From: Anaerolineae bacterium
Lineage (GTDB): Bacteria; Chloroflexota; Anaerolineae; B4-G1; SLSP01
Reading direction: 5' to 3'
DNA: 7,792 nucleotides
Assembly (NCBI GenBank): GCA_016927095.1
Contig: JAFGNI010000632.1
Coordinates: forward strand, 1-7,792
The notes under the pieces are model-generated. The model did no database searches and was not told where the DNA came from. It saw nothing but the letters and a program-made list of their open reading frames with translations. Positions 1-5,175 of the stretch are shown in pieces. How positions within the stretch are numbered: position 1 is the stretch's first letter; each line of letters opens with the position of its first letter. The translations under genes and the position numbers were made by a program.

Positions 1-71
1 AAGCGCTGGTGATGGCCTTGAACGGCGATCCTTTCTGCCCAGCTTTTCTTCAACCGCGCGCTGCGGCATCA
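1..71. other. Left edge, no gene assignable
   Basis: No gene can be supported here. On the + strand one frame is open from the edge to a TGA at 75-77, which falls inside the first copy of the 23-bp repeat, so the tail of an upstream gene could end there. On the - strand an open stretch begins at an ATG at 69-67 but has no visible ribosome binding site. Each possibility covers only about 23-24 codons and matches no family I recognise. Confidence 0.3.
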
Positions 72-94
72 GGCTGAGTAGTTACCACTTTTCA
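72..94 (+). repeat. 23-bp direct repeat, copy 1
   Basis: A sequence beginning GGCTGAGTAGTTACC is repeated exactly at 205-227, 133 bp downstream. Similarity continues past the exact block: both copies run into a T/CTAAATG motif about 10 bases later. A diverged inverted copy of its first 14 bases lies at 116-129, with one mismatch. I cannot assign it to a known insertion sequence. Confidence 0.85.
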
Positions 95-115
95 GCCCTA
101 AATGGTTCACTTTTC

Positions 116-218
116 GTAACTGCTCAGCCGATGAGGAGAAATGGGGGGTGTGGCGTGCGGCGGAGCCGCCCGCCACACCCCCCACTCTCCCTTTGGCCAA
201 GGCCGGCTGAGTAGTTAC
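116..218. repeat. ~103-bp imperfect palindrome, MITE-like
   Basis: The outer arms are 116-129 and 205-218, which are inverted relative to each other with 13 of 14 bases matching. Inside them, GGAGA (135-139) can pair with TCTCC (186-190). The core is a GC-rich hairpin: 142-161 pairs with 165-184, with one mismatch (156/170) and a three-base GGA loop. Nested palindromy with end repeats resembles a small non-autonomous mobile element or an intergenic palindromic repeat. No transposase and no clear target-site duplication is visible, so its mobile nature is only a suggestion. Confidence 0.6.
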
Positions 219-227
219 CACTTTTCA
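205..227 (+). repeat. 23-bp direct repeat, copy 2
   Basis: This is an exact copy of bases 72-94. It ends 28 bp before the -35 box of the regulator promoter, so it could affect that promoter's upstream region. With the inverted copy at 116-129 it forms the outer arms of a large imperfect palindrome. Confidence 0.85.
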
Positions 228-255
228 ACTTTAAATGACACCAAGAAATTCCCCC

Positions 256-284
256 TTGACAAGCGAGAGAGATTCTGCTATACT
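256..284 (+). promoter_or_regulatory. Sigma-70 promoter of the LacI-family gene
   Basis: The -35 box TTGACA (256-261) matches the consensus. It is followed by a 17-base spacer and the -10 box TATACT (279-284). The bases TGC just before the -10 box add an extended -10 element. Transcription should begin near 290-292, inside the first operator unit. This is the only strong promoter I can see in the window. Confidence 0.85.
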
Positions 285-288
285 GTAA

Positions 289-324
289 GGGAACGTTCCC
301 GGAACCGTTCCCGGAATCGCTTCC
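289..324. promoter_or_regulatory. Array of three LacI-type operator units
   Basis: Three 12-base units lie head to tail. GGGAACGTTCCC (289-300) is a perfect palindrome with a central CG, the classic LacI/GalR layout. GGAACCGTTCCC (301-312) contains a perfect dyad around a central C. GGAATCGCTTCC (313-324) keeps the outer GGAA/TTCC arms but is imperfect inside. They cover the predicted start site and early transcribed region, where a bound repressor would block initiation or elongation. The natural ligand is the LacI-family protein encoded immediately downstream, giving autorepression. Confidence 0.75.
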
Positions 325-350
325 ACAGGCAGGCACAGAGGAATCGGATC

Positions 351-1373
351 ATGAAACCCAACCCACCCAATCGAGCCACCATTAACGACGTCGCCCGGAT
401 GGCCGGTGTCTCGAAATCAACCGTGAGTCGAGTACTGAACGACAGGGAATATGCCTCATCGGAGACTATCGAGCGCGTCCTGCACGCCATCGAGACACTG
501 AACTACGTGCCCCAGATGGCGGCTCGAGGATTGGTCAGCCAGCGCACGAACGCACTCGGGCTGGTCGTCAACGAACTCACGACGCTGTCCATCCCCCCCC
601 TAATGACCGGGATCGAGGCCCTGGCAAGCAAGGAAAAATTCAACCTACTCATCGCAGCGGTTGGTCGCCAGGCAGAACAATCCCTCCCCTTGGGTATGCA
701 CAATACCGATGGGGTACTGGTGTATGCAGATAGTGTCACAGACAAGAAGCTGCGCGATTTCTACAAAGCGGGGTTCCCGGTCGTCCTGATCCACCGGCAC
801 CCCCCGCAGGATGTAGCGATTCCCAGCGTCAATATCGAGAATACAGAAAGCACCGGCGCGTTGATCTCGCACCTGATTGAAGAGCATGGTCGCCGGCGCA
901 TCGCGTTCCTACGAGGCCCCGAGAACGAGAGCGACTCGCACGAGCGGGAAGAGGGGTATAGGCAGGCGCTTGAAGCGCACGGCATGCCCGTAGATCCAGC
1001 CCTGATCGGGATGGGCATGTTCTCCGAGACGGCCTCCCAGCGCGTAGTCGAGTATTGGATCGCAGATGGCGTTGAGTTCGACGCCATCTTTGCCGGCGAT
1101 GACGGAGCCGCCTTTGGAGCCGTTCAAGCCATCAAGCAGGCTGGTCTCAGGGTGCCGCAGGATATCGCTGTGGTCGGCTTCGACGACAGCCGTCACGCGA
1201 CCTTCACCGATCCGCCCCTGACGACCGTCCATGTACCGTTGGAGCGGGTCGGCCATGAGGCGGTGAAGCAATTGATACAGCTGGTGCGCACCGGTTCCGC
1301 TGAGTCGACCACCCTGCACACACACGTTGTCCTTCGCCGCTCCTGTGGTTGCGAATATAACCCCGGCAGTTAG
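351..1373 (+). CDS. LacI-family transcriptional regulator
   Basis: A 340-residue sugar-responsive DNA-binding protein, of usual length for the family. The N-terminal helix-turn-helix (about residues 10-30, containing TINDVARMAGVSKSTVSRVLN) and the hinge helix (about 53-62, AARGL) are canonical; the hinge leucine normally inserts at a central CpG, matching the operators at 289-324. The rest is the periplasmic-binding-protein-like sensor domain, with a GFDDS motif and an SCGC near the C-terminus (331-334) that is common in this family. The ATG at 351 is chosen because AGAGGA (337-342) lies 8 bases upstream and the helix-turn-helix begins right after it. An earlier in-frame ATG at 141 lies upstream of the promoter. 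It probably controls itself and the downstream importer and enzymes. The inducer is unknown. A run of eight C (593-600) lies in codons 81-84. Confidence 0.95.
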   Translation: MKPNPPNRATINDVARMAGVSKSTVSRVLNDREYASSETIERVLHAIETLNYVPQMAARGLVSQRTNALGLVVNELTTLSIPPLMTGIEALASKEKFNLLIAAVGRQAEQSLPLGMHNTDGVLVYADSVTDKKLRDFYKAGFPVVLIHRHPPQDVAIPSVNIENTESTGALISHLIEEHGRRRIAFLRGPENESDSHEREEGYRQALEAHGMPVDPALIGMGMFSETASQRVVEYWIADGVEFDAIFAGDDGAAFGAVQAIKQAGLRVPQDIAVVGFDDSRHATFTDPPLTTVHVPLERVGHEAVKQLIQLVRTGSAESTTLHTHVVLRRSCGCEYNPGS

Positions 1374-1502
1374 TTGACGCAGGGAAGGCAGAAGTAAGGC
1401 AGTACCGGACGTAGCGTCGGCATCACGGCACAGAGGTTGGGAACGCCTGTCTCTACCGCCTCTGCCAGGCTCAAATGGACCTAGCCGTGGTGGAATAACA
1501 AA

Positions 1503-1541
1503 GGGAGATACCGGCAAACTTGGCGGTAGGCGGTATCTCCC
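1503..1541. other. 11-bp perfect inverted repeat (stem-loop)
   Basis: GGGAGATACCG (1503-1513) pairs perfectly with CGGTATCTCCC (1531-1541) around a 17-base loop. On the + strand the stem is followed by a GC-rich stretch rather than a T run, so it is not a standard intrinsic terminator for the regulator gene. On the - strand it is followed by TTTGTTATT and looks more like a terminator, though no - strand gene is apparent. It may act as an RNA processing or stability structure. Confidence 0.6.
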
Positions 1542-1580
1542 CGGGGCGGTGCAGTAGTTGGTAGCCCCGGATTGGGCATG

Positions 1581-1596
1581 TGCCCTACCTAGGGCA
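1581..1596. promoter_or_regulatory. 16-bp operator-like dyad
   Basis: TGCCCTA (1581-1587) and TAGGGCA (1590-1596) are perfect inverted arms around a CC centre. The same arm is partly shared with an overlapping dyad, GGGCA-TG-TGCCC (1574-1585). Size and symmetry suit a dimeric regulator site, but the sequence differs from the GGGAACGTTCCC operators, so a different protein would be needed. It could alternatively be one stem of an RNA leader. Confidence 0.35.
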
Positions 1597-1758
1597 GCAC
1601 CAGTTCTCTGCTCCGTGCGATCATTATAGCGCAAGCACGCCAGGATGGCAAGTGAGCATGTGCTACTGAGGAACCGAATGGAATAGGAGGTGTGTATCGG
1701 ATACAATCTTCTTGAATGAGCAGTCTGACGCAAGTGGCTTTCTACTATTCCTGAAAAC

Positions 1759-1764
1759 GGGAGG
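1759..1764 (+). promoter_or_regulatory. Strong ribosome binding site of the binding-protein gene
   Basis: GGGAGG lies 8 bases before the ATG at 1773 and fixes that start. It is one of the best Shine-Dalgarno matches in the window, consistent with high expression of a binding protein. Confidence 0.8.
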
Positions 1765-1772
1765 AAAAGCAA

Positions 1773-3137
1773 ATGCATAGCAAGTGGATGTTGATTGTAG
1801 TGACGTTGGTGAGCGTGTTGGCGCTCGCGCTGGCCGGTTGTGCGCCCACCGAGACACCGACCGATGAGCCCACGGACGCTCCTACGGGCGAGCCGACCGA
1901 TGAGCCCACGGACGCTCCTACGGGCGAGCCGACCGATGAGCCTCCGGAGGAGATGACGCTGACGATCCTCAGTCCGGTCAACCCCGATGACCCTGTAGCG
2001 GCTGTCTGGGATACCGTCTATGCCGACTTCCAAGAAGCGTATCCTAATATCACGGTTGAGGTGGAGAACGTACCGGCTGACGAACTCGTCGTCAAGGCGG
2101 AGACCGCCTTCGTGGGTGGGGTCGAGCAAGATATCATCCTCATGAATTACCCCCACCTGACGGATAACTGGATTGAGGATGGATTAACGATCGATGTTAG
2201 CAGCTATCTCGAGGAGTGGGGGTTGGGAGACACTTTCTACGAGAGCGCTATCGATGACTACATGACCAACGACGGCAAACTGCCGGCCTTCCCCATCACG
2301 GGTTTCACGTGGCCCATGTGGTACAACACGGCAATTCTCGAAGCAGCCGGGGTCGAGATGCCCACCACCCTGGATGAACTGATCGCCGCCGCCCCGCTGA
2401 TCCGCGATGCGGGATATGGGCCCATCGTGACGGGTGGTTCGGACTGGACCGGCGCCCGTCTGTACATGCTGCTCCTTTCTAGCTACATGACCCCGCAGGA
2501 GTTCAACACTCTCCTGCAGGAAGGCGGTTACGCGGACAACCCCGATGTCGTCGCGGCCACCGAGAAGTTCGTGGAGATGCGCGATGGCGGTGTGTTCGTC
2601 GATGACGTCGAGGGGCTGGAGTTCAACAGCATGAATGCCGCGTTCTTCGCCGGCGAGGCAGCGGCGATGCACGCGGGTTCCTGGTCGTTCGCCGACGCGC
2701 CTGATGATATGGTCGAGGACATCTACCTCGGTGGTCTTCCCCTGCCCGAAGGGTCCCCGCACGATAGGCCCGTGATGTTCGGTGGGTTTGGGGCTCTGGC
2801 GCTCCATGTCACACGCAATGGAGCCGAGAACCTGGAGGCCGTCAAGACCTTCGTCCAGTATCTCTACCAGCCTGACGTCTTCGTCCAGTTCGTCAACCAG
2901 GCCGGCATGGTTGCGCCGCTCAAGGACCTGCCCGTTGACGAAAGCGCTGTTCCGCAGCTCTTTGCGGACTCTCTCTCCCTGCCGGAACGAGCCGAGTTCA
3001 GCGGCAACCCGGATCTGGTACCTGGTGAGATCGGCGATCCCTGGATCGCGGTGGTCACCGATGGCTTCATCCCCGATGGGATGACCGCGGAGGAGATCCT
3101 CACAGAACTGGATGCACTGTACGCAGGACTCGAGTAG
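1773..3137 (+). CDS. Sugar ABC transporter substrate-binding lipoprotein
   Basis: A 454-residue extracellular solute-binding protein of the CUT1 type (SBP family 1), which captures a sugar outside the membrane and delivers it to the two permeases downstream. Residues 1-22 form a lipoprotein signal peptide with a short positive start, a hydrophobic core and the lipobox LAGC; Cys23 would be lipidated. Residues 24-60 are a flexible acidic Pro/Thr/Glu/Asp linker containing two identical 12-residue repeats. The binding domain starts near residue 61 (MTLTILSP) and shows typical family features, such as the inter-lobe stretch around WPMWYNTAILEAAGVEMPTT and a late FVQYLYQPDVFVQFV helix. The mature protein is strongly acidic. 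Specificity cannot be read directly; the adjacent GH130 and GH94 genes suggest a beta-linked oligosaccharide. The start is fixed by the GGGAGG site. Confidence 0.93.
   Translation: MHSKWMLIVVTLVSVLALALAGCAPTETPTDEPTDAPTGEPTDEPTDAPTGEPTDEPPEEMTLTILSPVNPDDPVAAVWDTVYADFQEAYPNITVEVENVPADELVVKAETAFVGGVEQDIILMNYPHLTDNWIEDGLTIDVSSYLEEWGLGDTFYESAIDDYMTNDGKLPAFPITGFTWPMWYNTAILEAAGVEMPTTLDELIAAAPLIRDAGYGPIVTGGSDWTGARLYMLLLSSYMTPQEFNTLLQEGGYADNPDVVAATEKFVEMRDGGVFVDDVEGLEFNSMNAAFFAGEAAAMHAGSWSFADAPDDMVEDIYLGGLPLPEGSPHDRPVMFGGFGALALHVTRNGAENLEAVKTFVQYLYQPDVFVQFVNQAGMVAPLKDLPVDESAVPQLFADSLSLPERAEFSGNPDLVPGEIGDPWIAVVTDGFIPDGMTAEEILTELDALYAGLE
1857..1942 (+). repeat. 36-bp in-frame tandem repeat in the lipoprotein linker
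   Basis: Two perfectly identical 36-bp units (1857-1892 and 1893-1928) are followed by 14 bases of a third (1929-1942). Each encodes PTDEPTDAPTGE, so the linker reads two full repeats plus PTDE. Because the unit is a multiple of three, gain or loss of copies would change linker length without breaking the gene. The absence of any third-base difference between units suggests recent duplication. Confidence 0.9.
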
Positions 3138-3158
3138 TATAGCACAGCCTATTGGCAT

Positions 3159-3206
3159 GGGGTGTTCAGGCAGAGCGAGAGCGATCTCCATCTGCCTGAA
3201 CATCCC
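3159..3206 (+). other. Intercistronic stem-loop between binding protein and permease
   Basis: Bases 3159-3174 pair with 3191-3206 over 16 positions, 15 Watson-Crick plus one G-T. A 2x2 internal loop then leads to a 4-bp upper stem (GAGA/TCTC) closed by GCGA, a GNRA tetraloop. No T run follows, so full termination is unlikely. Stem-loops at this position, as after malE, are known to protect the upstream message from 3' exonucleases and lower permease expression. That role here is inferred. Confidence 0.8.
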
Positions 3207-3217
3207 TAACCATCGAC

Positions 3218-3223
3218 AAGGAG
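3218..3223 (+). promoter_or_regulatory. Ribosome binding site of first permease gene
   Basis: AAGGAG lies 7 bases before the ATG at 3231. A second ATG at 3224 overlaps this spacing but reaches a stop after four codons, so 3231 is the real start. Confidence 0.75.
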
Positions 3224-3230
3224 ATGACCG

Positions 3231-4154
3231 ATGGATAGGCAAAAGAGAAGTGCGACTTCTAGACGAAGAAGTTGGCGTAGGCCCATACGCAACCTACTAA
3301 CTTTCATCATATGTGTTGGGCCGGCGGTTTTGATCTTTTCAACTATGATGCTCTGGCCACTGGCCAATATGTTCAGGGTCAGCATGTTTGAATGGCGCAG
3401 GCTGACGAGCCCCCAGACCTTTGTAGGCCTCGCCAACTACATAGAGCTGTTCCAAGATCCAAAGATCCTCGTAGCACTGGGAAACACGCTTCGCCATATG
3501 ATCGTCATGCTGTTGTTCGTCATGCCGATCAGCTTCATGTTGGGCTTCTTCCTCAGCCAACGACTGCGCGGCTACCGTGTACTGCGCACGATCTTCTTCT
3601 TGCCCGCCATGCTCTCGGCCCCGGCACTGGCCCTAATTTTCCTGGGCGTCTATCTGCCGGACGGCATTCTGAATCACGTGCTGCGGGCTGTGGGCCTGGA
3701 GAGCTGGACCCGCGTCTGGCTGGCCAATGCATCCACCTCCCTGCCGGCCGTGATCGCCGCGGATGCGTGGGGGGCTCTAGGATTCTATACGGTCTTGTTC
3801 TTCGTAGCGCTGTCCGATCTGCCGCCAGAGCTCTTTGAATCCGCCCAACTCGATGGCGCTAACTACTGGATTGCCATGTGGCAAATTGGGTTTCCCCTGA
3901 TCCTGGACTTCTTTGGTGTTGCATTGACGCTCAATTTCGTCTGGACCTTGACCGGTTCGGCACAGTACGTGTTGCTTCTGACCAAAGGGGGACCGGGCAC
4001 CTCCTCGTTGACGTTGAGCTACTATCTCTATGACAAGGCGTTCCTTACGTATCAAATAGGCTACAGCCAGGCCATTGGCGTGCTACTCCTATTTGCGGGC
4101 ATGATAGGCATTCTTCTCACCAGGCGGTTGACGCATCGCAACTATTCTGTGTGA
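3231..4154 (+). CDS. Sugar ABC transporter permease, MalF/UgpA type
   Basis: A 307-residue inner-membrane subunit of the CUT1 importer, without the large extra periplasmic domain of enteric MalF and so of the shorter UgpA-like size. A very basic N-terminus (residues 1-20, many Arg) fits a cytoplasmic start. About six membrane segments are visible, near residues 22-45, 88-109, 121-141, 170-193, 221-243 and 278-297. The EAA loop, which docks the ATPase, is at about 200-222 (ESAQLDGA, then a Pro at 222). The downstream GGPGTSSLTLSYYLY stretch is typical of this permease class. It lies 93 bp after the binding-protein gene, separated by a strong stem-loop, and 47 bp before the second permease. It should form a heterodimer with that protein. 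Confidence 0.93.
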   Translation: MDRQKRSATSRRRSWRRPIRNLLTFIICVGPAVLIFSTMMLWPLANMFRVSMFEWRRLTSPQTFVGLANYIELFQDPKILVALGNTLRHMIVMLLFVMPISFMLGFFLSQRLRGYRVLRTIFFLPAMLSAPALALIFLGVYLPDGILNHVLRAVGLESWTRVWLANASTSLPAVIAADAWGALGFYTVLFFVALSDLPPELFESAQLDGANYWIAMWQIGFPLILDFFGVALTLNFVWTLTGSAQYVLLLTKGGPGTSSLTLSYYLYDKAFLTYQIGYSQAIGVLLLFAGMIGILLTRRLTHRNYSV

Positions 4155-4201
4155 CAGGCGTCAAACCGTTCCAGTCGCAGGGAGAAGGGAGACGGAAGAA
4201 A

Positions 4202-5050
4202 ATGCTTACCAGGAAAAGGTTCTCGATAGCGAAGGTGGTTAACTACATCGCCGTGATCGTGTATGCAGTGACGATCTTGCTTCCACTTTACTATGTACTC
4301 GTATCCTCCTTCAAAGACAATGTGGAGATATTCACGAACCCACTGAGCTGGCCCGAGACGGTGGATTTCGGAAACTACCTGCGCGTTCAGGAACGGGTGG
4401 ATGCCCTCAAGGCGATCGGTGTGTCCTTCGGCATCACAACAGCCGCTTTGCTGCTCCTTCTAGTGATCAGCACCGCGGCAGCCTATGGCATCGCACGCGT
4501 CGCCAGTCGCTTCAGGTCCAACCGGCTGGCTCTGATCACCGAGGCCTATTTTGGCCTGGGGTTCCTGATCCCAGCATTTGCCCTGCTGGTGCCGGTCTTC
4601 CTTCTGGCGGCGAGAACCGGGATGCTATACAACCCGCTGTATATCATCATATACTACGTGGCCTCCAACCTGTCGCTGAGCGTACTGATGCTATCCAGTC
4701 ATATGCGTGGCATACCTCGCGAGCTTGAGGAAGCGGCCGAGATCGACGGAGCCAATCTGCTGCAGATCTTGCGACACATCATCGTTCCCTTGAGCAGGTC
4801 GGGCCTCGTGACCGTCTCGGTCCTGAATTTCATCGGCATCTGGAACGAGTATATTTTCGCCCTGATACTGCTTGATTCGCGGTTTCGGACGATCCAGGTT
4901 GCTATCCCGCTACTCCGGACAGAACACAGGGTCGATTACGGCCTGATCTCTGCCGGGATAGTAGCTGCCCTGATCCCGGTCTATGTCGTCTTCGTCCTCT
5001 TCCAAGAGCGTGTCATTCAGGGCATGTTCTCCGGTGGTGTGAAGCAGTAG
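4202..5050 (+). CDS. Sugar ABC transporter permease, MalG/UgpE type
   Basis: The 282-residue second membrane subunit of the importer. The EAA loop is very clear at about residues 174-197 (ELEEAAEIDGAN, then IIVPL), followed by a conserved WNEYIFALIL segment. The C-terminus FQERVIQGMFSGGVKQ is typical of MalG-like proteins. Around six membrane segments can be seen, starting near residues 13-34, 76-97, 115-137, 145-166, 200-222 and 248-268. The ATG at 4202 is preferred, with AGGGAG ten bases upstream. A GTG at 4151 would overlap the preceding stop and add 17 residues, but it has no Shine-Dalgarno and the addition is polar, unlike family N-termini. Part of the same operon as the first permease. 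Confidence 0.92.
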   Translation: MLTRKRFSIAKVVNYIAVIVYAVTILLPLYYVLVSSFKDNVEIFTNPLSWPETVDFGNYLRVQERVDALKAIGVSFGITTAALLLLLVISTAAAYGIARVASRFRSNRLALITEAYFGLGFLIPAFALLVPVFLLAARTGMLYNPLYIIIYYVASNLSLSVLMLSSHMRGIPRELEEAAEIDGANLLQILRHIIVPLSRSGLVTVSVLNFIGIWNEYIFALILLDSRFRTIQVAIPLLRTEHRVDYGLISAGIVAALIPVYVVFVLFQERVIQGMFSGGVKQ

Positions 5051-5162
5051 CCGGCGCAGGCCTTGTGAATAGGCCACTGGGCATCATTGGTATCACCGTT
5101 TGAGATTGTTGAGAACAGATAGGGACCAAGCGAGGAAGTCGTGATATCGCCTGCTAGTAGAA

Positions 5163-5170
5163 AAAGGAGA
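5163..5170 (+). promoter_or_regulatory. Ribosome binding site of the GH130 gene
   Basis: AAAGGAGA lies just upstream of the ATG at 5176, with 6 bases between GGAG and the start. The 125-bp gap from the preceding permease shows no clear promoter or terminator, so the gene is probably in the same transcript. Confidence 0.75.
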
Positions 5171-5175
5171 CATCC

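Larger units (their letters stand above)
1374..1772. other. Structured 399-bp gap between regulator and importer
   Basis: No plausible gene is present. The stretch is dense in inverted repeats: CAGAGG/CCTCTG (1431-1436 with 1459-1464), an 11-bp stem (1503-1513 with 1531-1541), CCGGGGC/GCCCCGG (1541-1547 with 1564-1570) and a 16-bp dyad at 1581-1596. CTACCGCC (1453-1460) is also perfectly complementary to GGCGGTAG (1522-1529), allowing alternative folds. No known riboswitch or tRNA is recognisable. A weak -10-like TACAAT (1702-1707) has only a poor -35 partner, so the promoter of the binding-protein gene cannot be placed confidently. Transcription from the promoter at 256 or from an activator-dependent promoter is possible. 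Confidence 0.6.

Noticed and set aside
72..227. CRISPR array
   Set aside because: Only two direct copies exist, 133 bp apart, with an inverted third copy between them; there are no regular spacers or cas genes.
141..350. A 70-residue N-terminal extension of the LacI-family protein from the ATG at 141
   Set aside because: It would be encoded by the GC-rich hairpin, the promoter and the operator array, and has no binding site. The helix-turn-helix starts right after the ATG at 351.
1503..1541. Intrinsic terminator of the regulator gene
   Set aside because: The stem is good but is followed by a GC-rich stretch on the + strand, and it lies 130 bp past the stop codon.
1374..1772. tRNA or known riboswitch in the long gap
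   Set aside because: Searching by eye on both strands gave no cloverleaf with a T-arm and no familiar riboswitch core.
909..2156. Long minus-strand open frame of 415 codons
   Set aside because: It spans the end of the regulator gene, the structured gap and the start of the binding-protein gene. The protein is low-complexity and arginine-rich with no domain, which is expected opposite GC-rich coding sequence and the 36-bp repeat.
2184..3242. Minus-strand open frame of 352 codons
   Set aside because: It is fully antisense to the well-supported binding-protein gene and shows no recognisable domain.
4151..4201. GTG start of the second permease overlapping the first permease's stop
   Set aside because: Overlapping starts are common in operons, but no Shine-Dalgarno precedes it and the added residues are polar and unlike the family; ATG 4202 has a binding site.
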